From positions 1 to 64,000 of the forward strand of contig NZ_JAFMZO010000006.1 of NCBI RefSeq assembly GCF_024436395.1: 64,000 nt of DNA, given 5' to 3'. This document shows positions 16,468 through 26,458 of this stretch, one piece after another. Numbering within the stretch: the first letter of the stretch is position 1; each line of letters begins with the position of its first letter. Both the position numbers and the translations under genes were made by a program. The stretch is from Paradesertivirga mongoliensis (GTDB lineage Bacteria; Bacteroidota; Bacteroidia; Sphingobacteriales; Sphingobacteriaceae). The notes beneath the pieces are model-generated. The model did not search any database and had not been told where the DNA came from. It was given only the letters and a program-made list of their open reading frames with translations.

Positions 16468-18321
16468 ATGAAACCCATAATAATTTTATTTATCCTTTCT
16501 ATTCTGCTTAATACTGCATGTAAGAAAGGTTACCTCGATAAAACACCAGACGGTGATTTGACTATTGATCAGGTTTTTCAAAATCGCGAGTACACCGAGC
16601 GCTTTTTGGCTAATGTATATTCTGCTCTCCCTCGGGAGCTAGTACTCCCAGATAATCTTAGTAACCCCCTGCCAAACCCATTTATGGGGGCTTCGGACGA
16701 GCTGGAAATGTCTTATGAGCCGTCGTTTAGTAACAATTTAAATTCAGGAACTTGGAACCAGTCCACCTATACCCACGATGCGTGGTCACACTACTATATT
16801 GCATTAAGAAAGGCAAATGTGTTTATCGAAAACATTGATAAGCTTCCGGTAGGGGGATTGGTAACAGAAGAATTAAAACAAAGATGGAAAGCTGAAGCAA
16901 TTTTCCTTCGCGCGTTTTATCATTTTTTGCTTATAAGATTGTATGGTCCTGTTCCTATTATGGATAAAAGTGTATCATTAGGTGCTGATTATAATAGTAT
17001 AACCCGTCAGCCGATTGATAAATGCGTAGCTTTTATAGTAGATAATTGTGATGCCGCGCTAGCTGCACTACCAGCGAAGTGGATTGCAGGGAGCAATGCT
17101 GGCGAATTTGGCCGACCGACCAAAGCGTCAGCTTTGGCTTTGAAATCAAGGGTTTTGCTTTATATGGCAAGTCCCTTATGGAATGGAAATCCCGATGTTG
17201 CGAATCTGTCAAATAAAGACGGAGTAAAACTGTTTCCTGCTTTCTCGGCAGACCGTTGGAAAGCTGCTGCTGATGCGGCTAGAGAGTGTATTGTTCAGTC
17301 AGAATCTGCTGGTTATAAACTGTATAGATCTGCAGGTAACGACCCAGTTGCAAATTATCAAGAAACGTTTTATATTGACTACAATGACGAAGTCCTTTTT
17401 GCCCGGCCGCATGCTGGCTATTATGATTTTGATATTTATAGTGAGCCAAGAGGCATGCCGGGGATCGGGTTTAGTCTGAACTCACCAACTCAGGAGATTG
17501 TTGATGAATATGAAATGGCAGCTACCGGGCAGCGTCCTATTTTGGGATACAATGCTGATAAGTCACCGATCATTAATCCCGGATCAGGATACGTTGAGAC
17601 TGGCAACACGGCGACTGAGACTAGCTACTACGTCGCTGGTACACGTAATATGTACGTAGGCAGAGATCCGCGGTTTTATGCAAGTATTATGTTTACCGGC
17701 GCAAAGTTTAAATGGGATGCTCCTCATAATAGGACCACTCCTTTGGAGTTTTGGAAAGGAGGGCTAGATGGACGACCCACAAATAATCAAGGTAATTATA
17801 GCGAAACCGGATACCTTTTAAAGAAGCTGACGCATCCTGCATATCAAAGGATCGGCCATTCAGGTCCGCACAGGAACTGGATATTCTTTCGTCTAGGCGA
17901 GCAATACCTCAATTATGCGGAAGCTCTTAATGAAGCCGAGGGACCTATCGCTGATGTATATAAGTATATTAACCTTATACGAAGAAGAGTAAATATGCCA
18001 GATTTACCCTCGGGACTATCAAAAGAAGCTATGAGAGATGCCATAAGGCATGAACGGAGGATAGAGCTTGCATTTGAAACGCACCGGTTTTTTGACACCC
18101 ACCGCTGGAAGATTGCAGAGGTTACCGATAATACGTTTATTCACGGACTGCAGGTTGATTTTCTATACCCAGGCAATATTCCATTCACAATGTCAGACAA
18201 TGCGTTTTATGTAAGAACTCCGGTTGAAAAGAGGGTGTTTGATAAGAAACATTACTTATGGCCAATCCCACTTTATGAGTTAGAGAAAAACAAGAATCTT
18301 GTTCAAAATCCGGGGTGGTAA
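16468..18321 (+). CDS. SusD/RagB glycan-binding lipoprotein
   Basis: A 617-residue surface lipoprotein: signal peptide ending LLNTAC (C18), then the SusD fold with TPR helices (FLRAFYHFLLIRLYGPVPI near residue 150) and the C-terminal block RIELAFETHRFFDTHRWK followed by YLWPIPLYELEKN, typical of RagB/SusD. It captures the glycan and lids the SusC barrel. The gene starts 17 bp after susC, so the two form one operon, and a long stable hairpin follows the stop. Confidence 0.95.
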   Translation: MKPIIILFILSILLNTACKKGYLDKTPDGDLTIDQVFQNREYTERFLANVYSALPRELVLPDNLSNPLPNPFMGASDELEMSYEPSFSNNLNSGTWNQSTYTHDAWSHYYIALRKANVFIENIDKLPVGGLVTEELKQRWKAEAIFLRAFYHFLLIRLYGPVPIMDKSVSLGADYNSITRQPIDKCVAFIVDNCDAALAALPAKWIAGSNAGEFGRPTKASALALKSRVLLYMASPLWNGNPDVANLSNKDGVKLFPAFSADRWKAAADAARECIVQSESAGYKLYRSAGNDPVANYQETFYIDYNDEVLFARPHAGYYDFDIYSEPRGMPGIGFSLNSPTQEIVDEYEMAATGQRPILGYNADKSPIINPGSGYVETGNTATETSYYVAGTRNMYVGRDPRFYASIMFTGAKFKWDAPHNRTTPLEFWKGGLDGRPTNNQGNYSETGYLLKKLTHPAYQRIGHSGPHRNWIFFRLGEQYLNYAEALNEAEGPIADVYKYINLIRRRVNMPDLPSGLSKEAMRDAIRHERRIELAFETHRFFDTHRWKIAEVTDNTFIHGLQVDFLYPGNIPFTMSDNAFYVRTPVEKRVFDKKHYLWPIPLYELEKNKNLVQNPGW

Positions 18322-18787
18322 TTTGTGATTGATTAATTGCTGCAAGAGGTTTCTCTTGCAGTAATTACTTCAATGGTTATTGACTATCACATTCTTCGGA
18401 TTCAATCTTTGTTTGAAACATAAAGATATTTAGAAAGAGCTAATACAATTATGAAATATCAAGATGTCCATCTTCATTCCCAATCAGCTTATGTGGATTT
18501 GTCCGGGATTTTAGGCGAAAAGGCGCCAAGCGGCCCATAATACATATAATTGTTTGCCGGATGGCGAGTTTAGTTACTTGGCCTCAACAAAAGCTGCTCG
18601 TTATATTTTCTCTCGCTATGAAAAAGTGCTCGGCAAATACCTTTTCAAATATTTTAGTCTTGCCGCTGAAAGAGTATTCTCCTTTTAACAGGCGGCTTAA
18701 ATAACAGAAATAGTTAGCAAGTCACTTTAGCTTATTTCGCGTAAGCTACTACTGAAATGCATTTACTTCTTTACTAGTTTAGATTCA
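18322..18787. other. Gene-free stretch between susD and GH20 gene
   Basis: Begins with the hairpin at 18340-18361. Only very short frames occur, and no copy of the locus operator was found. Confidence 0.5.
18340..18361 (+). terminator. Hairpin after susD
   Basis: Perfect 9-bp stem CTGCAAGAG / CTCTTGCAG with loop GTTT, 16 bp after the susD stop. There is no strong T tract, so it may be a terminator or an mRNA-stabilising hairpin. Confidence 0.55.
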
Positions 18788-21067
18788 ATGGTAATTTATA
18801 AAGTCTTTATGTTACAGCTTCGAACAGCTGCGATTGCAATGTTATGTTGTGGTTCAGTTTTTGGTCAAAGTAGCCCCCACTCAATTATCCCAGAGCCATC
18901 TTTAATCCAACTTTCAAAAGGCAATTTCAATCTAGCACCGAATGTCGCTTTATATTATAATGACGCAGAAGCGAAGAAGAGTGCTGAGTTATTTAGGGAG
19001 TTTGTTTTAATCAGGTGTGGGTTCAAACTAAAACTTATTAATTCTAACAAAATCAGGTCGAACTCGATTAGCTTTCGTCACGACATATCGGCGAAGGAGC
19101 AAGCATATGAACTTACTGTTGAAAAGGATCGGATTAAGCTGGCGGGCAAATCTAATGGACTATTCTATGGAGTCCAGACCTTGCAACAACTTATTCCTTT
19201 AAGAAAAGGTTCAAACGAAATCCATATACCCGTTGTAAGTATCCAAGATTCGCCACGCTTTGACTATCGTGGTCTGATGTTAGATGTAAGCAGACACTTT
19301 TTTTCGGTTCCTTATCTAAAGAGGTTCTTAGATGTTATGGCTCATTTCAAGATGAATAAATTTCACTGGCACTTAACCGATGATCAAGGGTGGAGAATGG
19401 AAATCAAAAGGTATCCGAAATTGCAGACGGTTGCTGCATGGCGTGAACCAACCGAAATGGAAAAAAACTCTCCTTATGTAAAAGACCGGCGTTACGGCGG
19501 GTTTTATACACAGAGCGAGTTGAAGGAGGTAATTGCTTATGCTGCAAAACGGCACATTACAGTGATTCCAGAAATTGAAATGCCAGGCCACTCGTCGGCC
19601 GCTTTAACGGCTTATCCTAAATTAGGCTGCACTGGGGGGCCTTATACCGTGCAGAAACAAGGAGGAGTTTATAAAGACGTTTACTGTGGGGGAAAGGATT
19701 TGACATTTGAATTTTTACAAAATGTATTATCGGAGGTGATAGACGTGTTTCCGAGCGAATATATCCACATAGGAGGGGACGAAACACCGAAAGATAACTG
19801 GATTAAATGCCCTCATTGTCAGAGCCGAATAAAAAGAGAGGGTCTTAAGGACGAGCATGAGCTTCAAAGCTATTTTGTACAGCGCATCGAAAAGTTTGTG
19901 AACAGCAAGGGGCGCAAGATAATTGGCTGGGACGAAATACTGGAGGGCGGGCTCGCACCTAATGCAACAGTAATGAGTTGGCGCGGAGAAAGTGGAGGAA
20001 TCGCTGCAGCAAGGCAAAAACATGATGCGATAATGAGCCCCTATACCTTTCTGTATTTCGATTATTACCAAAGCAATTTTAAATCCGAACCCCCAGCTTT
20101 TCCCGCTCTTTTGCCGCTACAAACAGTTTATGGGTACGAGCCATTGTCTGAATCTTTAAGAGATGATGAGCATAAATATATTAAAGGAGTACAGGGAAAT
20201 ACCTGGACTGAAATGATAGTAGATGAGAAGCATGTCGATTACATGGTATATCCAAGGGCATTAGCAGCGTCAGAAATTGGGTGGTCTGCTCCCAGTAAAA
20301 AAGACTACACAAAATTTTTGCAGAAGTTATCTATCCGACTTGCCGACCTCGATGCTAGGCAAGTCAGCTTCCGGATCCCAGAGCCAGAAGACTTAAGAGA
20401 TTCGGTTACTACCCAAGAGCAACTTGAGCTAGACTTCAAGCCTTCAGTGCAAGACGCCATAGTGTATTATACGCTGGATGGCACAGACCCCAGTCCGATG
20501 AGTAAAAGATGTGGTCCATTCCGGATTTCTTTAGTTGACAACGAACCCGTTATAATAAAGGCGATGACGGTGCTTCAATCTGGGAGACAAAGTCGAGTTT
20601 ATTCAGCTAGCTATACTAAGAAGGCTTACAAAGCAGCCACACCGACATCAACGGTAACCAAGGGACTGGCCTTTAAATCGAAATTCGGAATCGTACAGAA
20701 TGCGAAAGAAATAAATATTTCCAGGCCTGACACAAGTGGCATTGCAAGTTCATTTTCGACTATTCCCTTTGGTGAAAGAACCAAGTTTTACGTTCAATAT
20801 GAAGGTTATTTGCATGCAGATGAAGATGCTGTGTACAAATTCAAGGTCAAATCCGACGACGGCGCAGTTTTATACTTAGACGACGAAATAACGGTAGACA
20901 ACGACGGAGAGCATGGGCCGGTTGAGAAGCAGGGAGTAGCCCCACTCCGCAAAGGTTACCATAAAATTAGACTTCAATATTTTGACTCTGGAGGCGGGAA
21001 GCATCTGAGTGTGTCAGTGGAGAAAAATGGGAAGCCTTATTCGATAGGTGAAAGATTATTTCATTAA
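18788..21067 (+). CDS. GH20 beta-N-acetylhexosaminidase with PA14 domain
   Basis: A 759-residue secreted enzyme (signal peptide about 1-27). Domains in order: GH20b-type N-terminal domain (about 30-150), GH20 TIM barrel (RGLMLDVSRHFF, FHWHLTDDQGWRMEI) with the catalytic pair D331-E332 in HIGGDETPK, a chitobiase-like C-terminal beta domain (about 530-615, YYTLDGTDPSP), and a PA14 carbohydrate-binding domain (about 645-755, FKVKSDDGAVLYLDD). It cleaves terminal GlcNAc/GalNAc through the substrate-assisted mechanism and would feed the GlcNAc kinase, NagP and NagB genes nearby. An internal ATG at 18809 gives a shorter signal peptide and is a possible start. Confidence 0.93.
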   Translation: MVIYKVFMLQLRTAAIAMLCCGSVFGQSSPHSIIPEPSLIQLSKGNFNLAPNVALYYNDAEAKKSAELFREFVLIRCGFKLKLINSNKIRSNSISFRHDISAKEQAYELTVEKDRIKLAGKSNGLFYGVQTLQQLIPLRKGSNEIHIPVVSIQDSPRFDYRGLMLDVSRHFFSVPYLKRFLDVMAHFKMNKFHWHLTDDQGWRMEIKRYPKLQTVAAWREPTEMEKNSPYVKDRRYGGFYTQSELKEVIAYAAKRHITVIPEIEMPGHSSAALTAYPKLGCTGGPYTVQKQGGVYKDVYCGGKDLTFEFLQNVLSEVIDVFPSEYIHIGGDETPKDNWIKCPHCQSRIKREGLKDEHELQSYFVQRIEKFVNSKGRKIIGWDEILEGGLAPNATVMSWRGESGGIAAARQKHDAIMSPYTFLYFDYYQSNFKSEPPAFPALLPLQTVYGYEPLSESLRDDEHKYIKGVQGNTWTEMIVDEKHVDYMVYPRALAASEIGWSAPSKKDYTKFLQKLSIRLADLDARQVSFRIPEPEDLRDSVTTQEQLELDFKPSVQDAIVYYTLDGTDPSPMSKRCGPFRISLVDNEPVIIKAMTVLQSGRQSRVYSASYTKKAYKAATPTSTVTKGLAFKSKFGIVQNAKEINISRPDTSGIASSFSTIPFGERTKFYVQYEGYLHADEDAVYKFKVKSDDGAVLYLDDEITVDNDGEHGPVEKQGVAPLRKGYHKIRLQYFDSGGGKHLSVSVEKNGKPYSIGERLFH

Positions 21068-21307
21068 GCAGCTTTAATTTAAATCAAATGCCGTTCGCGG
21101 CAGGTAGCAGGTAAGGAGACTTTCCAAATGCCGATTTGAATGGATATATCCTGACCCGGGATAGGAAACTGCTTACTATTGCCCAGGAATGTCACTAAGA
21201 AATGCCTTCTCGTAAACAAGCACCCGAGGCACGTGGCTATGCCTCGAGTAGATGAGAATTGATGAAAAGTAATCGATTTACAAATAAACCATTGCTATAA
21301 ACATAAA

Positions 21308-23212
21308 ATGAATTTGCAGATCAAGTCTTTTGACGAGTATAAGCGTGTTTACGAGTACAGCGTAAATGAACCGGAAAAATTCTGGGCCGAAATTGCCTCG
21401 TCTTTTACCTGGAAAAAAAGATGGAACTCGGTATTAGAATGGAATTTTAAAGAACCCAATATTAAGTGGTTTCAAGGTGCAACCTTAAATATAACAGAAA
21501 ATTGCCTTGACCGCCACCTTGAAAATAATGCAGATACTCCTGCGATCATCTGGGAACCCAATGATCCCGAAGAGCATCACAGGGTGTTAAGTTACCGCCA
21601 GTTGCACGATAAGGTATGCCAGTTTGCCAATGTTCTCAAAAATAATGGCGCTAAAAAAGGCGACCGGATATGTATCTATTTACCTATGGTGCCCGAATTA
21701 GCCATTGCTGTATTGGCTTGTGCAAGAATTGGCGCCGTGCACTCGGTTGTTTTTGGTGGTTTTTCTGCACAGTCAATCGCAGACCGTATAAATGATGCAG
21801 CATGTTCTTTGGTTATCACTGCCGATGGTGGTTTCAGAGGCAACAAAAATATTCCGCTTAAAGATATTATTGACGACGCCCTGGTGCAGTGCCAGAGTGT
21901 AGATAAGGTTATTGTGCTAACACGCAGCCGGACGCCAATCTCTATGATTAAGGGTCGCGATGTATGGTGGGAAGATGAAATTAAAAAAGTAGAGACACAA
22001 GGAAATCCCGACTGCCCTGCCGAAGAGATGGACGCAGAGGATATGCTGTTCGTTCTTTATACATCCGGTTCTACCGGAAAGCCTAAAGGTGTGGTACATA
22101 CCTGCGGCGGATATATGGTTTATGCCGGATATACATTCGCCAATGTGTTTCAGTACCAACCGGGCGAAGTATACATCTGCACGGCTGATATCGGCTGGAT
22201 CACCGGTCATTCGTACATCGTTTACGGCCCGCTTTCACAAGGAGCAACCAATGTTATGTTTGAAGGAATTCCTACCTACCCGGATGCAGGTCGTTTCTGG
22301 GACATTGTAGAAAAACACAAAGTGAATATACTTTATACAGCGCCTACAGCCATTCGCTCGTTAATGAGCTTTGGCGACGAGCCGTTGAAAGGAAAAGATC
22401 TAAGCTCAATAAAGAAATTAGGTTCTGTTGGAGAGCCAATTAACGAAGAAGCCTGGCATTGGTACGATGAGAAAATTGGAGCTAAAAACGCGCCGATAGT
22501 TGATACCTGGTGGCAAACTGAAAATGGCGGGATTATGATTTCGCCTATTGCAGGAGTAACTCCTACAAAACCCGGCTATGCAACACTTCCCCTTCCGGGG
22601 ATACAGCCCGTTCTGGTGGATGAAAACGGAAAAGAGATTGAAGGGAATGGGGTAAGCGGGAATCTTTGTATCAAATTCCCATGGCCCGGTATTATCAGAA
22701 CCACTTACGGAGATCACGAACGTTGCCGGCAAACTTATTTCTCGACTTACGAGAACATGTATTTTACCGGCGATGGTTGCTTGCGCGATGAAGACGGTTA
22801 TTACCGGATAACAGGCAGGGTAGATGATGTTCTGAATGTTTCGGGACACAGAATTGGAACTGCTGAAGTGGAAAATGCAATTAATATGCATTCTGATGTG
22901 GTAGAGAGCGCGGTGGTTGGTTATCCTCATGAAATTAAAGGACAGGGTGTGTATGCCTACGTTATTCTTGGTACTTCAAGTCATGATAAGGAACTCACCC
23001 GTAAAAATATACTCCAAACAGTTACCCGGATTATCGGCGCCATAGCCAAGCCCGACAAAATTCAATTTGTTACAGGTTTGCCCAAAACGCGTTCCGGTAA
23101 GATTATGAGAAGGATTTTACGGAAAATTGCTGAAGGGGATATTGCGAATCTGGGGGATACTAGTACATTATTAAATCCGGCGGTTGTTGACGAAATAAAA
23201 GATGGCATTTGA
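21308..23212 (+). CDS. acs: Acetyl-CoA synthetase
   Basis: A 634-residue AMP-forming ligase: N-terminal ACAS domain, P-loop YTSGSTGKPKG (about 250-260), WWQTENGG motif, TGRVDDVLNVSGHRI hinge and the C-terminal acetylation-site lysine in TRSGKIMRRILRK (about K599). It turns acetate, ATP and CoA into acetyl-CoA. Length and motifs are complete. It is unusual inside a glycan locus; it could salvage acetate freed by the esterase and by GlcNAc deacetylation. Its codon use looks more regular and GC-richer than its neighbours, which suggests a housekeeping gene or a copy of one. Confidence 0.95.
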   Translation: MNLQIKSFDEYKRVYEYSVNEPEKFWAEIASSFTWKKRWNSVLEWNFKEPNIKWFQGATLNITENCLDRHLENNADTPAIIWEPNDPEEHHRVLSYRQLHDKVCQFANVLKNNGAKKGDRICIYLPMVPELAIAVLACARIGAVHSVVFGGFSAQSIADRINDAACSLVITADGGFRGNKNIPLKDIIDDALVQCQSVDKVIVLTRSRTPISMIKGRDVWWEDEIKKVETQGNPDCPAEEMDAEDMLFVLYTSGSTGKPKGVVHTCGGYMVYAGYTFANVFQYQPGEVYICTADIGWITGHSYIVYGPLSQGATNVMFEGIPTYPDAGRFWDIVEKHKVNILYTAPTAIRSLMSFGDEPLKGKDLSSIKKLGSVGEPINEEAWHWYDEKIGAKNAPIVDTWWQTENGGIMISPIAGVTPTKPGYATLPLPGIQPVLVDENGKEIEGNGVSGNLCIKFPWPGIIRTTYGDHERCRQTYFSTYENMYFTGDGCLRDEDGYYRITGRVDDVLNVSGHRIGTAEVENAINMHSDVVESAVVGYPHEIKGQGVYAYVILGTSSHDKELTRKNILQTVTRIIGAIAKPDKIQFVTGLPKTRSGKIMRRILRKIAEGDIANLGDTSTLLNPAVVDEIKDGI

Positions 23213-23565
23213 GCACTCCCCTATGAGCTAATTAAGGTTCCGTCAAAGCCTGGGAGTGTTTAGAACACCTAGCGTTACGAGTTTGACTGAGGTTTTAAGG
23301 TTGGAAGTACAAATTTAAGAGAAAAATTTGGAATTGATTATTTTTGCGTTTATCATTGTATTTATAAACGAAAAATAACGCATATTAGGAGATTGTTTGC
23401 GTGAGCATGATAGCCAAATATTAATAATCATACCCATAGTATTTGTAAAAGATTTGAAGATAAGCTGTTTTGGCTTGTGATGTAAAATACAGGTATCTGG
23501 ATGATGCATTTTGCAGGTGATTTGAAATCGACTGTATTTACGGTTTTAAAATTTCGGAAATAATA
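23213..23565. other. Gene-free stretch between acs and SSS symporter
   Basis: Contains a long-loop inverted repeat just after acs (CACTCCC 23214-23220 / GGGAGTG 23252-23258), a weak terminator candidate, and the promoter/operator module at 23327-23382. Nothing else seen. Confidence 0.5.
23327..23382 (+). promoter_or_regulatory. Promoter with overlapping DeoR-type operator, upstream of SSS symporter
   Basis: TTTG at 23327-23330, 20-bp spacer, TATCATTG at 23351-23358. Left half TGCGTTTAT starts at 23345 and the right half AATAACGCA ends at 23382, span 38 bp. An additional ATAAACG half lies inside the right arm. Confidence 0.75.
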
Positions 23566-25428
23566 ATGAATTGGAATCAAATTGATATCTGGATTGTAGT
23601 TGGTTACCTTTTACTAATGTTAGTGATCGCATTCTGGCACCGCAAGTTTGCGAGCTCGAGTATGGATAATTTTTTTCTGGGAGGTCGTCAAATTCCTGGT
23701 TGGATGAATGGTATATCTTATACATCGGCTCTTGTGAGCCCCGATGCAGCAACAGGTTATGGAGGTTTAGCGGTAGCAACCGGGGGGTTTATATGTTGGT
23801 GGTATTTAAGCCGATTCGGTTTTGCACTTTTTTTAGGAGGTGTACTTTTTGCGTTTTTTTGGAGACGTCTGAATTTGTTTACTACACTAGAGTTTTATGA
23901 CCTTCGTTTCGCCCCCCGTGCAGCGGCGGCTATGCGTCTTTGGATCGCAATTCGGACTTCTTTGATTGCGATGCCTGCATGGACTGGGATTACTTTGCTT
24001 GCTGCCTATAAGATCATGGGTCCTGCATTCAATTTATCCAAAATCGAGACTTTAGCTCTTGTTGTTCCTATATCGCTGCTCTTTGTTTTCTCATCTGGTT
24101 ACAAAGGTGTGGTCGTCTCTAATCTTATTCAAATGGTTATTTTCCTGATAGGAACAACAACGTTACTAATTTTAACAGTTTCTCATTTTGGTGGACCTGC
24201 TGAAATGGTGGAAACCATTACTAATCAATTTGGAGCGGATAGCGCGGAGATTTTGGGTATAACTCCTCCAGTCGATCACTCAGTTTTTCCTTTAGCTGCC
24301 GCTATGGGATGGTTGGTAGGTCAAAGTATAGGATATGGAGGTGACGCGGCACCAATGGGAGGTGCTATGGAAGGTCAACGTATTCTATCCACCCGTAGTC
24401 CATCTGAGGCATTAACGATGTATGTTGTTACCGCATTAAGTATGTTTATATTGCTATTGCTCGTTACTCTACCTTGTATCAGCGCGGCGGTACTTTGGCC
24501 TGAGTTGCGACAAACAGGCGCCGACCGGGAGCTGGTTTACGGAAGACTCATGAAAATGTTATTACCTGTTGGTGGGATGGGATTGATGGTTGCAGCGATG
24601 CTTGCCGCTACAATGTCGACCGTGGGAGATAATTTGAATTTCGGAAGCCAAGTGCTGGTGAGCGACATATATCGACGCTGGGTCGTCCGCTCGGCTAAGG
24701 AAGGGCATTACATGCACGCCGGGAAAGTTGGAATGGTGATAATTTTAGCCCTATCGGTAGCAGTAGTGTTCAATGTTCTTGTTATCACTGATGTTGCCAT
24801 CTTTATGCTATCTCTCAGTGCTGCAGAGCTACCCGCTAACTGGGCACAGTGGTGGTGGTGGCGTTTTAATGGACCAGCTCGAATTGCAGCGTCTTTTGGT
24901 GGGGCAGCTATCTTTTGTATTGTTGTTCTTGGGCCAAGATTTTTAGGTTATTTAGGCATATCATGGGCAGATGTGCTTTTGATACCCTGGTATTGGCAAA
25001 CATTATTAGTAATGGGACTGAATACCATATTATGGGTTACTGTGGCACTCGCTACGAAGCCGGATCCTGAACACCTATTAAGGAGTTTTTATATAAAAGC
25101 TCGCCCTCTTGGGTGGTGGACGCCTTTCAAAGGTCTTGGCCAGTCGTCCGACGTATACCCAATCAAACCATTGATACGAGGAGTAGTAATTGCTTTTGCG
25201 GGAGCTGCGTCTGTTTCGCTTTTCATTCTTGGTCTTACAGAGTTGTGGTTTGCACGTTACCTAGCAGGTGCCTCTAAAGTGTTTTTGGGAGTGATAGTTT
25301 TTAACATATTCTGGATACAGGCAAAGAAATATTTAATATTTCTTAACAAGAGGTCGGCTGGCAATATCCAGACGGAATTGGTCCGAAAAGGGGCGAGAAC
25401 GCAAGTGTTAAAGAAGAGCGAACAATGA
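23566..25428 (+). CDS. Sodium:solute symporter (SSS family), candidate MurNAc/amino-sugar transporter
   Basis: A 620-residue inner-membrane protein with 13 or more hydrophobic helices. SSS signatures include DNFFLGGRQIPGWMNGISYTS, a Na+-site region around SALVSPDAATGYGG, and ATMSTVGDNLNFGSQVLVSDIY near helix 8. The gene precedes a BadF-type sugar kinase, and a MurQ gene follows in the same locus. In Tannerella forsythia an SSS-type transporter (MurT) with MurK and MurQ handles MurNAc, so a similar role is plausible here but not shown. It has its own promoter/operator copy. Confidence 0.85.
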   Translation: MNWNQIDIWIVVGYLLLMLVIAFWHRKFASSSMDNFFLGGRQIPGWMNGISYTSALVSPDAATGYGGLAVATGGFICWWYLSRFGFALFLGGVLFAFFWRRLNLFTTLEFYDLRFAPRAAAAMRLWIAIRTSLIAMPAWTGITLLAAYKIMGPAFNLSKIETLALVVPISLLFVFSSGYKGVVVSNLIQMVIFLIGTTTLLILTVSHFGGPAEMVETITNQFGADSAEILGITPPVDHSVFPLAAAMGWLVGQSIGYGGDAAPMGGAMEGQRILSTRSPSEALTMYVVTALSMFILLLLVTLPCISAAVLWPELRQTGADRELVYGRLMKMLLPVGGMGLMVAAMLAATMSTVGDNLNFGSQVLVSDIYRRWVVRSAKEGHYMHAGKVGMVIILALSVAVVFNVLVITDVAIFMLSLSAAELPANWAQWWWWRFNGPARIAASFGGAAIFCIVVLGPRFLGYLGISWADVLLIPWYWQTLLVMGLNTILWVTVALATKPDPEHLLRSFYIKARPLGWWTPFKGLGQSSDVYPIKPLIRGVVIAFAGAASVSLFILGLTELWFARYLAGASKVFLGVIVFNIFWIQAKKYLIFLNKRSAGNIQTELVRKGARTQVLKKSEQ

Positions 25429-25614
25429 GGTCAGATCCAAGGGAAGTAGTTATCTGACTTTGCAGATGTAAGTTGAAGCAAATCAAGAAGTGCGTTTAAC
25501 TAAACGCTTGCTTAGGGCAAAAGGTCGGACGTGAAATCAAGCGTGTTTCTACCTTGCTAAGGCTGGCTATCAGAGTCCTGAATGTTTTATCAACGTGAAA
25601 TTAGAAATGAAAGT

Positions 25615-26457
25615 ATGATTTTAATAGCAGACAGTGGCTCCACTAAAACTACATGGAGTTTGCTAAAGAATGGTTCGGAGGTATTGCGTTTTGATACCGA
25701 GGGGTACAACCCTTACTTCGTTAGCGGGCAACAAATCTCTAATTCTTTACTACGAGCACTCGACGTAGCCGTAAATATAAGTCAGGTTTCAGCTGTTTAT
25801 TTTTACGGCGCAGGTTGTGATGGAGAACGTAGCAATATAGTTAAGGGTGCTTTGGAAAACGTGTTCTGGAAAGCGGAGGTTTGTATCTACTCAGACCTCT
25901 TAGCGGCAGGTAGGGGTTTGCTCAATGCAGACAAAGGCTTTGTTGCAATACTTGGCACAGGTTCCAATACAGGTTTATATGATGGAAAAGATATTGCGCT
26001 AAATATTGATTCCCTGGGATTTATTCTTGGAGATGAAGGAAGTGGTGCCTTTATCGGAAAAATGGTCTTAAGAGATTATTTAAGGGGGCAAATGCCGACA
26101 GAGGTTAGGCTGCGGTTGGAAGGGCAATTTGGCATAGAAAAAGGAGAAGTTTTATATAACGTGTATTCTTTACCGCTTGCCAATCGGTACTGCGCGCGAT
26201 TTTGCACTGTGTTGGAGGAAGATTGTTTGTATTCCAAGGTTTTATTGCGATATGCGTTTCATATGTTTTTCAAAAGTCTGGTTGCTTTGTATCCAGACTA
26301 CTCCCAATATAAGTTTAATTGCATAGGTTCAGTTGGCTATGCTTTTCAATCGCTTTTGAAAGAAGTGGCGGCCGACTACGGAATGGGCATTGGTGCAATT
26401 GAACGTTCACCGATGGATGGTTTAATTGAATACTATTCACAAAAGGAGCCAGCATAG
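25615..26457 (+). CDS. BadF/BadG-type N-acetylglucosamine (or MurNAc) kinase
   Basis: About 280 residues. The ASKHA phosphate-1 motif MILIADSGSTKTTW opens the protein, the second phosphate loop is AILGTGSNTG, and LGDEGSGAFIGK follows. Relatives phosphorylate GlcNAc, and the MurK group phosphorylates both GlcNAc and MurNAc. The product would be GlcNAc-6-P or MurNAc-6-P, the inputs of the NagB and MurQ genes downstream. The start at 25615 is chosen because the ATP motif begins there; an ATG at 25582 adds eleven unlikely residues. One base separates its stop from the next gene, implying translational coupling. Confidence 0.85.
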   Translation: MILIADSGSTKTTWSLLKNGSEVLRFDTEGYNPYFVSGQQISNSLLRALDVAVNISQVSAVYFYGAGCDGERSNIVKGALENVFWKAEVCIYSDLLAAGRGLLNADKGFVAILGTGSNTGLYDGKDIALNIDSLGFILGDEGSGAFIGKMVLRDYLRGQMPTEVRLRLEGQFGIEKGEVLYNVYSLPLANRYCARFCTVLEEDCLYSKVLLRYAFHMFFKSLVALYPDYSQYKFNCIGSVGYAFQSLLKEVAADYGMGIGAIERSPMDGLIEYYSQKEPA

Positions 26458-26458
26458 C

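Noticed and set aside
18451..18540. 29-codon frame between susD and GH20
   Set aside because: Short, no signal, no ribosome site and unlike any known small protein.
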